Source of the DNA: Burkholderiales bacterium
GTDB lineage: Bacteria > Pseudomonadota > Gammaproteobacteria > Burkholderiales > Burkholderiaceae_C
NCBI GenBank assembly: GCA_016703325.1
Contig: JADJCH010000040.1
Span: 1-64,000, forward strand
Direction of reading: 5' to 3'
Length of the DNA: 64,000 nucleotides
Shown here: one piece after another, positions 35,048-43,672 of the stretch
Layout: each line of letters begins with the position of its first letter
Position numbering within the stretch: the stretch's first letter is position 1
Position numbers and translations under genes: made by a program
The notes under the pieces: generated by a model
Database searches by the model: none
What the model was told of the DNA's origin: nothing
Seen by the model: only the letters and a program-made list of their open reading frames with translations

Positions 35048-35136
35048 CTGAAGGTCCTCAGCCGGCGGAACTGCGCAATTGCAGACAGCGTGCAGACACC
35101 CGCCGGTGCTGAAGCCATCAGCCCCGGAGACCTGCC

Positions 35137-35424
35137 GTGCCCGTCTTTGACTTTCCCCGTTCCGCTCCCTCATCGCCGCACGGCATGCCTGCGGGGCTGC
35201 CCTGCTGGGTGCGCTTGCGCGAGCGCCGCGCGGACGGCTTCGTAGAGTTCGACCTGTCGATCGGCGATCCGATGCTCAGCGCCCAGCTGATCCTGCCCGA
35301 GGCGGCCTTCGAGGCCTTCTGCCGGGACAACCGCGCGCAGCGGCTGTCGGACGAGCAGGCCGCGCAGGTCGATGTCGAGGCGCAGCGCTGGCGCCAAGGC
35401 CAGGCCGATCCGGGCGATGCCTGA
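35137..35424 (+). CDS. dmpK: Phenol hydroxylase P0 accessory subunit
   Basis: A 95-residue protein of the phenol hydroxylase subunit family (DmpK/TomA0). It matches through WVRLRERRADGFVEFDLSIG, LSAQLILPEAAFEAFCR. P0 helps assemble the di-iron oxygenase and is not needed in the catalytic cycle. The start is GTG at 35137, with GGAG seven bases upstream. It heads the operon behind the sigma-54 promoter. Its neighbour P1 is now 2 kb away because a group II intron lies between. Confidence 0.9.
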   Translation: MPVFDFPRSAPSSPHGMPAGLPCWVRLRERRADGFVEFDLSIGDPMLSAQLILPEAAFEAFCRDNRAQRLSDEQAAQVDVEAQRWRQGQADPGDA

Positions 35425-35500
35425 ACGATTTTTCCCCCCACCATTCCCACCAACGAGACAGTCGAAGTAGGAATGACAGTCACCCATCACCCCCTTCACA

Positions 35501-35533
35501 GATCCGTACGTGCGGCACTACCGCATACGGCTC
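35501..35533 (-). ncRNA. Group II intron domain V
   Basis: The 33-base hairpin begins GAGCCGTATGCGG and ends CGCACGTACGGATC, with the catalytic AGC triad at the base. The usual 3' strand CGGTTC is here CGGATC, so the triad G faces A instead of U, and the loop (TAGTG) is not a GNRA tetraloop. The stop codon of the reverse transcriptase (TAG, 35518-35520) lies inside this element. Confidence 0.75.
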
Positions 35534-37026
35534 CTGCCTTGGGTCGTGACGATCAGACGCTGGTTCGGGTACGGGTGGCAGATGCGTGGGGATGGCAACC
35601 AGTGGGCGACGATCTTGTGCATGCGCTTCCAAGGCAGGTGCTTGGTCTGACTGCGGCGGCACAGCGTGCGATGCCACAGTCTGCCCACCTGGAACCGGAA
35701 GGCCTGCACACGCGCCCCGTTGCAGGGCACGGCGAAGTAGCGGCCATGTCCAGCCACCACCGCTCGCAGGTACTGGCCCTGCTCGGCAATGGGCTGGTGC
35801 ATCCGCCTTCTCAACTCCGTCTTCACCGCCAGCAGCTTGGCGCGAAGGCGCTTGCCGCTGGTGATCCTCAGCACCATGAACTTGCCCTTCCTGGTCTTGC
35901 CGCAGCAGTGCGTGAAGCCCAGGAAGTCGAAGGTGTCCGGTTTGCTCTGCCCTCTGCGGCGTCGGCTCTCCCGGGCGTAGCGCCCGAACTCGATCAGCCG
36001 CGTCTTCTCAGGGTGCAGCTTCAGCCCGAACTGGCCCAGCCGCTGGGCCACCGCGCGCTCGAAGCGCTCGGCATCATCCCGGTACTGGAACCCGGCCACC
36101 CAATCGTCGGCATACCGCACCACGATCACGTCGCCCCGGGCGTGTCTGCCCCTCCATTGCTCGACCCACAGGTCAAACGCGTAGTGCAGGTAGATGTTCG
36201 CCAGCAGCGGACTGATGCTGCCGCCTTGCACCGTACCCAGCTCACTGTGCGTCAGCCTGCCCTCTTCCAGCACGCCCGCGTACAGCCATTTCTTGATCAG
36301 CCGCACCACGCGCGCATCAGCCACGCGATGCTCGATGAACTTGATCAGCCAGTCGTGTTCGATGGTGTCGAAGAACTTGCTGATGTCCGCATCGAGTATC
36401 CAGTTCACCCGCTTGCTCCACACACCCACGGCCACGGCGTCCAGCGCGTTGTGCGCGCTTTTCCCCGGCCTGAAGCCGTAGCTGAACCCGAGGAAGTCCT
36501 GTTCGTAGATGGCGTTCAGGACTTCGACCGTCGCTCTCTGGACAATCTTGTCCTCCAGCGCGGGCACGCCCAGAGGGCGCTTGCTCCCGTCGGTCTTGTC
36601 GATGTACACCCGCTTCACAGGCTGGGGTCGATACCCCCCTCGGGCCAGCCGGTCGGACAAGTCCAGAAGGTTCTCTTCCAGCGCTTGTCCGTACCCGCCC
36701 CAAGTCTGGCCGTCCACCCCGGCAGCCGCATCGCGTTGGACCGCGAGGTAGGCCGCCCGCAGGCGTTCGACCGCGTAGATGTGGTGCAGCAGTCCGGCGA
36801 ACTTCGCACCACGACGGCCTCTTGCCGTCTGTCGTATGCCATCGAGCGCACTTCCCATGTCGTAGACCCGGCTCGATCGCCGGGACATGCGCGCTGCAAC
36901 AGCATTTCCCTTGGCTCGCCGCCTTCCCTCCACCGCCTCCGCCGCCGCAGGAGCTTCCCCCGCAGCCTTGTTCGCCAGCTTCTTCGGTACTACGCCGCGA
37001 TCCGACTTCCCGCGCCCGTGGCTCAT
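35518..37026 (-). CDS. ltrA: Group II intron reverse transcriptase/maturase
   Basis: A 502-residue protein starting MSHGRGKSDRG. It has the RT blocks RVYIDKTDGSKRPLGVPALEDK, FSYGFRPGKSAH, DADISKFFDTIEHD, GTVQGGSISPLLANIYLHYA and the catalytic VRYADDWVAGF, followed by a maturase (X) domain (FDFLGFTHCCGK). No HNH endonuclease domain follows, so it belongs to the En-minus intron lineages, which insert into single-stranded target DNA. The active site is intact. The last codons and stop run into domain V. The start has no strong ribosome site, so other starts upstream are possible. Confidence 0.9.
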   Translation of the reverse strand: MSHGRGKSDRGVVPKKLANKAAGEAPAAAEAVEGRRRAKGNAVAARMSRRSSRVYDMGSALDGIRQTARGRRGAKFAGLLHHIYAVERLRAAYLAVQRDAAAGVDGQTWGGYGQALEENLLDLSDRLARGGYRPQPVKRVYIDKTDGSKRPLGVPALEDKIVQRATVEVLNAIYEQDFLGFSYGFRPGKSAHNALDAVAVGVWSKRVNWILDADISKFFDTIEHDWLIKFIEHRVADARVVRLIKKWLYAGVLEEGRLTHSELGTVQGGSISPLLANIYLHYAFDLWVEQWRGRHARGDVIVVRYADDWVAGFQYRDDAERFERAVAQRLGQFGLKLHPEKTRLIEFGRYARESRRRRGQSKPDTFDFLGFTHCCGKTRKGKFMVLRITSGKRLRAKLLAVKTELRRRMHQPIAEQGQYLRAVVAGHGRYFAVPCNGARVQAFRFQVGRLWHRTLCRRSQTKHLPWKRMHKIVAHWLPSPRICHPYPNQRLIVTTQGRSRMR

Positions 37027-37441
37027 CGCTGTACGCCCGAAGGCTTTTCGATGCGCTCTGCAGCAAACGCCTCGCGGCGGGCCACAGAAGGGCGCGCGAT
37101 CTCCCGGTTCCCGAGCAAGGTGCTTGCGCGCATGCGCGGGGTCTCTGACTGCGCGGGGTCCGTGCCTGCCTCGCCGTTGGGCCAAGGCCCGCGCCAGACA
37201 CGGTGTGGCCTTCGGTGTGTCTCCACCACCTCGGCACCCCGGACGTCCCACAGCTCTCGCCGTGGGGCATGGATTACGCAGCTCAATACCCGGCCTGCAC
37301 GTCCCCCTGTCAACGCTTCGCCCACACCCTTACGAATGTGCACGCATGACTCGGGGCCGCCGTAGCTGGCTAAGCCTTCAACGTATGAAACTTCCATTCA
37401 CAACACCTTGCCGGTTTTGACCGGCGCACGGAGACACGCCC

Positions 37442-38497
37442 ATGACCGTCGAGATCCGGGTGCGCAGCGTCAAGCCGCTGCGCCAGACTTTCGGGCACAT
37501 CGCCCGGCGCTTCGGCGACAAGCCGGCCACGCGCTACCAGGAAGGCACCTACGACCTGCAGTCGGAGGTGAACCACCACTACAAGCCGCTCTGGGATCCG
37601 GAGCACGACATCTACGACCGGCGTCGCACGGCCATTCAGATGGCGGACTGGTACGCGCTGAAGGACCCGCGCCAGTACTACTACGGCAGCTGGACCATCG
37701 CGCGCTCCAGGCACCAGGAGGCGGCAGACCGGCAGATGGAGTTCGCCGAGAAGCGCGACCTGCTGCGCCATCTGCCGGCCGACCTGCAGGCGGCGCTGCA
37801 GCGCGCCATCCTGCCGCTGCGCCACTTCGAGTGGGGCGCCAACACCAACCTGTGCTTCGTGTCCGCCTACGGTTATGGCACGGCGCTGACGCAGGCCACC
37901 AGCATGGCGACGATGGATCGCCTGGGCATGGCGCAGCACGTCTCGCGCATCGGCCTGCTGCTGGACGGCAACACCGGCAGCAGCCTGGTCGAAGCCAAGC
38001 GGCTGTGGATGGAGGACGCCGCCTGGCAGGGCTTGCGCCGGCAGACGGAGGCCATCTTCGTGCTGCGCGATCCGATCGAGAATTTCATTGCGCAGGCGCT
38101 GGTGGCCGACGCACTGGTCTATGAGCTGTGCTACCGCCGCTTCGAGCCGCTGTGGACGGCCAGCCAGGGCGCGGGCGTGGCCACGCTGCTGGACTTCCCG
38201 CTGCGCTGGCAGGAGGAGACGCAACGCTGGGTGGACTCGGTGGTCAAGACGATGGCCGCCGAGAGCGACGCCAACCGCAAGACGCTGCAGGGCTGGGTGG
38301 ACAGCTGGCGCGCACGCTGGAATGCCGCATTGGCGCCGCTGGCCGCTGCCGTACTGGGCGAGTCTGGCGGTGCGGCGGCACTGACCGCGGCCGATGCTGC
38401 GCTGGGCGCACGCCTGCCCAAAGTGGGCCTGAAGACCACCACAACCCCTGCCGCGACTCCCGCTGCGACCCCCGCCACACAAGGAGCCGCCGCATGA
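37442..38497 (+). CDS. dmpL: Phenol hydroxylase P1, beta subunit of the oxygenase
   Basis: A 351-residue structural subunit of the (alpha-beta-gamma)2 di-iron oxygenase, homologous to DmpL and TomA1. Family stretches include YQEGTYDLQSEVNHHYKPLW, DWYALKDPRQYYYGSWTIAR and EWGANTNLCFVSAYGYGTAL. It lacks metal ligands, as is normal for beta. A strong ribosome site (GGAG, 37430-37433) begins one base after the intron end. The C-terminal 25 residues are a low-complexity Ala/Thr/Pro tail. The stop overlaps the P2 start (ATGA). Confidence 0.95.
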   Translation: MTVEIRVRSVKPLRQTFGHIARRFGDKPATRYQEGTYDLQSEVNHHYKPLWDPEHDIYDRRRTAIQMADWYALKDPRQYYYGSWTIARSRHQEAADRQMEFAEKRDLLRHLPADLQAALQRAILPLRHFEWGANTNLCFVSAYGYGTALTQATSMATMDRLGMAQHVSRIGLLLDGNTGSSLVEAKRLWMEDAAWQGLRRQTEAIFVLRDPIENFIAQALVADALVYELCYRRFEPLWTASQGAGVATLLDFPLRWQEETQRWVDSVVKTMAAESDANRKTLQGWVDSWRARWNAALAPLAAAVLGESGGAAALTAADAALGARLPKVGLKTTTTPAATPAATPATQGAAA

Positions 38498-38802
38498 GCG
38501 CCGCCACTGATACCGGAACCGTCACCACCCGCCCGCCGGTCTTCATCGCCCTGCAGGCCAACAACGACACCATCCCCATCGTCGAGGCCATCCAGGCCGA
38601 CAACCCCGGCGCCGAGCTGCTGGAGTTTCCCGGCATGGTGAAGATCAACGCGCCGGGTCAGCTGGTGATCCGGCGCGCGTCGATCGAGGAGCGCGTGGGC
38701 CGCGATTTCGACCTGCGCGAGATGCAGCTCAACCTGATCTCGCTGGCCGGTGAGGTGGATGAGACCGAAGATCAATTCATCCTGGAATGGAAAAACGCGT
38801 AA
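38494..38802 (+). CDS. dmpM: Phenol hydroxylase P2, effector protein (MmoB/DmpM family)
   Basis: A 102-residue cofactor-less effector that binds the oxygenase and tunes the di-iron site. It matches DmpM through PPVFIALQANNDTIPIVEAI, MVKINAPGQLVIRR, ERVGRDFDLREMQLNLISLA and ends EDQFILEWKN. Length is slightly above the usual 90, owing to a Thr-rich N-terminus. Translationally coupled to P1 through a 4-base overlap. Confidence 0.95.
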   Translation: MSAATDTGTVTTRPPVFIALQANNDTIPIVEAIQADNPGAELLEFPGMVKINAPGQLVIRRASIEERVGRDFDLREMQLNLISLAGEVDETEDQFILEWKNA

Positions 38803-38829
38803 GCGCGTAAGCGCCCGAGGAGCGAGACC

Positions 38830-40476
38830 ATGACGAATCCAATCACCACTCCCAACCCCACCCCCACCCCCACCCCCACTCCGGCCAAGAAACTCAGCCT
38901 GAAGGAAAACTACGCGCTGCTCACGCGCGACCTGGGCTGGACACCGACCTACGAGCCCGAATCGGAGGTGTTCCGCAAGGTGAGTTTCGAGGGCATCCAG
39001 ATCCACGACTGGTCGAAGTGGGAGGACCCCTTCCGCCTGACGATGGACGCTTACTGGAAATACCAGGGCGAAAAGGAACGCAAGCTCTACGCCATCATCG
39101 ATGCTTTCCAGCAGAACAACGCGCAGTTCAACGTCAGCGACGCGCGCTACCTGCAGGCGCTGAAACTCTTCATCAATGGCGTGATCGGGCTGGAGTACAC
39201 GGCGCACCGCGGCTTCAACATCATCGGCCGGGAGTTTCCGGGTGCGGGCGCGCGCATTGCCGCGCAGATGCAGGCCATCGACGAGCTGCGCCATGCGCAG
39301 ACGCAGATCCACGCGCTGAGCCACTACAACAAGTACTTCGCGGGGATGGCGGAGTTTCCGCACCAGTTCGACCGCACCTGGTACCTGTCGATCCCCAAAT
39401 CCTTCTTCGAGGACGCGATCAGCGCGGGGCCCTTCGAATACATCATCGCGATCTGCTTCTCCTTCGAGTATGTGCTGACCAACCTGGTCTTCATGCCGTG
39501 GATGTCCGGCGCGGCGTACAACGGCGACATGTCCACCGTGAGCTTTGGCTTCAGCGCGCAGAGCGACGAAGCGCGGCACATGACGCTGGGCATCGAGGTG
39601 ATCAAGTTCCTGCTGGAGCAGGACCCGGGCAACGTGCCGATCGTGCAGGGTTGGATCGACAAGTGGTTCTGGCGTGGCTACCGCCTGCTCACGCTGGTGG
39701 CGGCGATGATGGATTACATGCTGCCCAAGCGCGTGATGAGCTGGAAGGAAGCCTGGGAAATCTACTTCGAGCAGAACGGCGGCGCGCTGTTCAAGGACCT
39801 GGAGCGCTACGGCATCCGCATGCCCCGGCACTGGGAGCAGACGGTCGAGGAAAAGGAGCACGTCAGCCACCAGCTCTGGAGCACCTTCTACCAGTACCGC
39901 TTTGCCGCGGGTTTCCCGGTCTGGCTGCCCTCGGCCGAGGAAATGGACTGGCTGTCGGCCAAGTACCCCAACACCTTCGACCAATACTACCGCCCGCGCT
40001 ACGAGCAGTGGGCCCGCATGGCCGCCGAGGGCAAGCCCTTTGCCAACGGGACATTGCCGCAGCTCTGCCAGACCTGCCAGTGGCCGATGCTGTTCACCGA
40101 GCCGGGCGACCCAACGGAAATCTGCTACCGGGAGGAAAAGTACCTCGGCGAGACCTTCCACTTCTGCTCGGACGGCTGCTGCGAAACCTTCCGCAAGGAG
40201 CCCGAGAAATACGTGCACGCCCACCTGCCGGTGCACCAGATCTACCAGGGCACGCAGTTCCACCCGGACAGCGACCCCACCGCGCCGGACTTCAACCCGC
40301 ATGTCGCGGCGCTGCGCTACATGGGCATCCAGCCCGGCGTGGACGGGGGGGATTTCACCGGCCACGTCGACGCGGTGAACTGGGCGCAGTGGACCGGCAA
40401 GCCGGCCAGCATGCACGGGCCGACCCTGCCGCCCGAACCGCCGGTTCAGCCTGCTGCTGAACCCAAGGCCGCCTGA
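38830..40476 (+). CDS. dmpN: Phenol hydroxylase P3, di-iron alpha subunit
   Basis: A 548-residue catalytic subunit that inserts oxygen into phenol to give catechol. The six iron ligands are present with family spacing: Glu122 (GLEYTAHRG), Glu152 and His155 (DELRHAQ), Glu213 (FSFEYVLTN), Glu247 and His250 (SDEARHMTLG). A YHS-type zinc domain closes the protein (CQTCQWPMLF; FHFCSDGCCETFRK). The N-terminus has a Thr-Pro repeat from tandem CCCACC hexamers and the C-terminus a Pro/Glu tail, which explain a length above the usual 510-520. Confidence 0.96.
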   Translation: MTNPITTPNPTPTPTPTPAKKLSLKENYALLTRDLGWTPTYEPESEVFRKVSFEGIQIHDWSKWEDPFRLTMDAYWKYQGEKERKLYAIIDAFQQNNAQFNVSDARYLQALKLFINGVIGLEYTAHRGFNIIGREFPGAGARIAAQMQAIDELRHAQTQIHALSHYNKYFAGMAEFPHQFDRTWYLSIPKSFFEDAISAGPFEYIIAICFSFEYVLTNLVFMPWMSGAAYNGDMSTVSFGFSAQSDEARHMTLGIEVIKFLLEQDPGNVPIVQGWIDKWFWRGYRLLTLVAAMMDYMLPKRVMSWKEAWEIYFEQNGGALFKDLERYGIRMPRHWEQTVEEKEHVSHQLWSTFYQYRFAAGFPVWLPSAEEMDWLSAKYPNTFDQYYRPRYEQWARMAAEGKPFANGTLPQLCQTCQWPMLFTEPGDPTEICYREEKYLGETFHFCSDGCCETFRKEPEKYVHAHLPVHQIYQGTQFHPDSDPTAPDFNPHVAALRYMGIQPGVDGGDFTGHVDAVNWAQWTGKPASMHGPTLPPEPPVQPAAEPKAA

Positions 40477-40499
40477 AACCGACCAGAAGGAACACCACC

Positions 40500-40862
40500 A
40501 TGACCGTCAAGGCAATCACGCCCGACTACCACGGCGAGATGAAGGACAGCGCCGACCACTACCGCGGCCAGCAGCTGCTCTACATCGGCTGGGACCGCCA
40601 CCTGATGTTCGCGGCGCCGCTGTGCATCCCCGTGCCGCCGGAGATGCCGTTTGGCGCACTGCCCGAGGCCGTGCTGCCGGGGCTGTACGGCCAGCACCCG
40701 GACTTTGCCGGCATCGACTGGGGCCGCGCCGAATGGCTCAAGGGCGGCCAGCCCTTCACGCCCGACCCGGCAAGGAGCCTGGCCGAGAACGGCATCGGCC
40801 ACAAGACCAGCCTGCGCCTGTGCACGCCCGACCGCCCCGGTCTGGCCGGCGTGGCGTTCTGA
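40500..40862 (+). CDS. dmpO: Phenol hydroxylase P4, gamma subunit
   Basis: A 120-residue third subunit of the oxygenase, homologous to DmpO. It begins with ITPDYHGEMKDSADHYRGQQ and continues LLYIGWDRHLMFAAPLCIPV and LPGLYGQHPDFAGIDW, all family marks. It lies 23 bp after P3 with an AGAAGGA ribosome site, and 13 bp before the reductase gene. Confidence 0.95.
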   Translation: MTVKAITPDYHGEMKDSADHYRGQQLLYIGWDRHLMFAAPLCIPVPPEMPFGALPEAVLPGLYGQHPDFAGIDWGRAEWLKGGQPFTPDPARSLAENGIGHKTSLRLCTPDRPGLAGVAF

Positions 40863-40875
40863 GCGAGGGCTGCGG

Positions 40876-41997
40876 ATGAGCTTCGAGTTGCGCATCGAGC
40901 CCACGGGCCAGACCGTCGAGGTCGAGGAGGACCAGACGCTGCTGGACGCCTGCCTGCGCGCAGGCGTCTGGCTGCCGCACGCCTGCTGCCACGGGCTGTG
41001 CGCCACCTGCAAGGTGCGGGTGCTGGACGGGGAGGTGGAGCATGGCGCGGCCTCGCCCTTCGCGTTGATGGACTTCGAGCGCGAGGAGGGCCAGACGCTG
41101 GCCTGCTGCGCCACGCTGCAGTCCGACGCGGTGATCGAGGCGGACCTGGACGAAGATCCGGACGCCCGCACCATCCCGGTGCGCGACTTCGAGGCCGAGG
41201 TGCTGGCCGTCGCCGCGCTCACGCCGACCATCCGCGGCATCCGCCTGAGGCTCAGCGATGACAGCGGTCAGCCGCTGGATTTCCAGGCCGGGCAGTACAT
41301 CAACCTGGAGATCCCCGGCCTGGAGGCGCGGCGGGCCTTCTCGATCGCCTCCGTGCCGTCGCTGGCGCTGGGCGCGCGCGAGATCGAGCTGCAAGTGCGC
41401 CGCGTGCCCGGTGGTGCCGGCACCGGCTGGCTGCATGACGTGCTGCAGCCTGGCATGGCGCTGCGCCTGGCAGGGCCCTACGGCCGCTTCTTCGTGCGCG
41501 AATCGGCCCACCGGCCGGGTGAGCCTGGCGGCGGGCAGGGCCTGCTCTTCATCGCCGGCGGTTCCGGCCTGGCCAGCCCGCGCAGCATGATCCTCGACCT
41601 GCTGGAGCGAGGCGAAGGGGCCTGCCCCCAGCTGATCACGATCACGCTGGTGGTCGGCCAGCGATGCCGCGAGGAGCTCTACGAGCACGACGAGTGGCTG
41701 GCCCGCGCCGAGGCGCACCCCAACCTGATCTACCTGCCAGTCCTGTCACACGAACCGGAGGGCAGCCGCTGGTCCGGCCTGCGCGGCTGGGCGCACGAGG
41801 CGGCGCGCGACCACTTCAACGGCGACTTCCGCGGGGTGAAAGCCTACCTCTGCGGCCCGCCCGCGATGATCGACGCGACCATCACCACCCTGATGCAGGG
41901 CCGGCTCTTCGAGCGCGACATCCACACCGAGAAGTTCCTCTCGGCCGCGGATGCACAGCAGCAGCGCACGCGCAGTCCGCTGTTCAGGTCGGTGTGA
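40876..41997 (+). CDS. dmpP: Phenol hydroxylase P5, NADH reductase
   Basis: A 373-residue flavin and iron-sulfur reductase that feeds electrons to the oxygenase. The N-terminal plant-type [2Fe-2S] domain has Cys37, Cys42, Cys45 and Cys77. The FAD domain shows RRAFSIAS, and the NAD domain LLFIAGGSGLASPRSM and the C-terminal YLCGPPAMIDA. It is the last gene of the operon. No ferredoxin (DmpQ) or catechol dioxygenase follows, and the next genes converge on it. Length is about 20 above the usual 353. Confidence 0.95.
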   Translation: MSFELRIEPTGQTVEVEEDQTLLDACLRAGVWLPHACCHGLCATCKVRVLDGEVEHGAASPFALMDFEREEGQTLACCATLQSDAVIEADLDEDPDARTIPVRDFEAEVLAVAALTPTIRGIRLRLSDDSGQPLDFQAGQYINLEIPGLEARRAFSIASVPSLALGAREIELQVRRVPGGAGTGWLHDVLQPGMALRLAGPYGRFFVRESAHRPGEPGGGQGLLFIAGGSGLASPRSMILDLLERGEGACPQLITITLVVGQRCREELYEHDEWLARAEAHPNLIYLPVLSHEPEGSRWSGLRGWAHEAARDHFNGDFRGVKAYLCGPPAMIDATITTLMQGRLFERDIHTEKFLSAADAQQQRTRSPLFRSV

Positions 41998-42017
41998 ACG
42001 CGCTGCACCAGCCGGCC

Positions 42018-43028
42018 CTATGGCTCGCCACCGAACCGCCGTTCCGGTCGTCGCCACCGCAGCTGCGGCAGCGCATTCGATCCGATGGCCAACCAGAGCA
42101 GCAGGGCCAGCAGCATGGCGGGCTGACGCAGAGAGATGCGCGTGGGCACCGGCTGGGCCAGGCGATCGTCCCGCAGGGCGGTGAGCAAGGCATCGGCGTC
42201 GCTCAGCCGGTGGTAGGCCAGACCGGTCTGCGCCGCCAGGTCCTGCAGGTAGCCCTCCCGCAGCGAACTGAGGTGCTCGCGACCGGGCGTGGCCTCAGGC
42301 ATGGAAGGCTGCACGCCCTCGTCGGCCCGGCCGGGGTCGTTCGGATTGACGACGCGGCGGACCTGCTGGCGCACATCGGCAGCGCCCCAGGTGCCCAGCA
42401 GGCGGCCCTGCCGGTCATGCTGAGGGATCGGCACGAGCTCGCGCCCCCCGACCCCGACGATCAGGCCGGCGACTTCGCCGGGTTCGAGGCTTGGCTTCGG
42501 CCGATGGCGCGGGTCGACGGGCGGTGTCTCATGACCGTCGGTGAGGAAGACCACAGTGGGTCGTCCCGGCAGGCTTCGGGCGGTCGCGAGTGCCCCGTAC
42601 AGGCCCTTGGCGACCTCGCTGTCGCCGTTCCAGGCCATGTGCGAGTTCAGCGCCGCCAGGATCGACCTCAGTTCTCCATAGTGCTCACAGACCTCGACGG
42701 GGGTCAGCAGCACCAGGCTGCGGTACTCGCTGAAAACGCCAAGTCCGATGCGGCTGCCGCAGGGCAGGCGCCTGAGCGCCTGCTGCAGCAATGCGCGGCT
42801 GCGTGCGAGGCGGCTCACCGGCGTCGGGTCATAGCCCACGTGCAGGTCGGCGGCGTTCATGCTCTGGGAGACATCGACCACCACCAGCGCCTGCAACTGT
42901 TCGCGCGTGCCCTTCCATCCGGGGTCCCACCCCGCCAGGCACAGCAGCGCGCACAGGACGGCCAGGGCCTCTCGCCGCTTCGGGCGCCGCACACGCGACG
43001 CGAACTGCCGCAGTGGAGACTGCCTCAT
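42018..43028 (-). CDS. mxaL: vWA-domain protein, MxaL-like
   Basis: A 336-residue membrane protein with a helix near residues 22-35, a von Willebrand A domain with the metal site VVDVSQSMNAAD and the later FLTDGHETPP, and a C-terminal helix (MLLALLLWLAIG). It is the last gene of a cluster whose order matches mxaRSACKL, so MxaL is the best assignment. In methylotrophs MxaA, MxaK and MxaL are needed to put Ca2+ into PQQ methanol dehydrogenase. Its start overlaps the stop of mxaK (ATGA). Bat-type aerotolerance proteins are the alternative. Confidence 0.75.
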   Translation of the reverse strand: MRQSPLRQFASRVRRPKRREALAVLCALLCLAGWDPGWKGTREQLQALVVVDVSQSMNAADLHVGYDPTPVSRLARSRALLQQALRRLPCGSRIGLGVFSEYRSLVLLTPVEVCEHYGELRSILAALNSHMAWNGDSEVAKGLYGALATARSLPGRPTVVFLTDGHETPPVDPRHRPKPSLEPGEVAGLIVGVGGRELVPIPQHDRQGRLLGTWGAADVRQQVRRVVNPNDPGRADEGVQPSMPEATPGREHLSSLREGYLQDLAAQTGLAYHRLSDADALLTALRDDRLAQPVPTRISLRQPAMLLALLLWLAIGSNALPQLRWRRPERRFGGEP

Positions 43029-43672
43029 GGCCCTCCCTGGCCGGTCGCGCGCATGGTGGTCGCGGAGCGCTCCCCACGCTCGGGTGCGACGGGTGCCTCG
43101 TCATCGGCCTCCTGCTCCGGGTTCAGTCGCAAGGCCCGCTCAAGGTTGTAGCGCGACGGGCGATGGCCGGGCTCCCGGCGCAGGACTTCACGGTAGCCCT
43201 CCTTGGCCAGTTCGACCATCGGATAGGCTTGGTCGGCCTGCCCGCTGGCGCGCAGGTCCATGGCGCGGCGCAACAGTACGTTGGCGGCGTTGTAACGTGC
43301 CGCCAGGCCCAGGTCCACATCGTCGAAGAGCACCCGGTAGCGCGTCAGTGCGGCTTCATCCTGGCCCGCGGTCCCCAGGGCCAAGGCGCGAGCGAACTGC
43401 AGCGGCGCGGGAACCTGGCCGTCGCCGCGCCAGGCGCTGGCAACCGCAGAGGCCGGCAAGACCCGTTGTATGCTCGCTGCCGGGGTCGACTGCGAAGTCG
43501 CCTGCGAAACCAAGGATGGCGGACCGGCCAGTGCGTCGTTCACGCGGCCGATCAGGCCCTTGCGTTCGTGCAGCCGCCAGGCCCCGTGCAGCCAGACCGT
43601 CAACCCGAGGCCCAGCAGCACCCAGGACAGGACAAGGCCCCAGCGCCGCCGGGGTACGAGGATCAGACCCAT
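43025..43672 (-). CDS. mxaK: MxaK-like membrane-anchored TPR protein
   Basis: A 215-residue protein with one N-terminal helix (WGLVLSWVLLGLGLTVWLHG) and a periplasmic helical region: ALTRYRVLFDDVDLGLAARY, MVELAKEGYREVLRREPGHR, PSRYNLERALRLNPE. The ELAKEGYRxxLRxxP and RYNLERAL blocks are characteristic of MxaK. Its start codon lies within the end of the mxaC gene (10-bp overlap). Needed with MxaA and MxaL for calcium insertion in known methylotrophs. The role here is by homology and order. Confidence 0.78.
   Translation of the reverse strand: MGLILVPRRRWGLVLSWVLLGLGLTVWLHGAWRLHERKGLIGRVNDALAGPPSLVSQATSQSTPAASIQRVLPASAVASAWRGDGQVPAPLQFARALALGTAGQDEAALTRYRVLFDDVDLGLAARYNAANVLLRRAMDLRASGQADQAYPMVELAKEGYREVLRREPGHRPSRYNLERALRLNPEQEADDEAPVAPERGERSATTMRATGQGGP

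Larger units (their letters stand above)
35461..37429 (-). mobile_element. Group II intron, antisense to the phenol hydroxylase operon
   Basis: On the minus strand the element begins with GTGCGCCGGTC (5' end at 37429), a standard group II start, and contains a reverse transcriptase gene in domain IV. It ends with domain V (35501-35533), a domain VI hairpin (about 35465-35500) and a terminal AC (35461). Removing it joins CAACGAGACA to GGAGACACGCCC-ATG, which restores a close spacing of P0 and P1 and leaves the P1 ribosome binding site just outside the intron. The boundaries are inferred from consensus ends. Confidence 0.85.
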
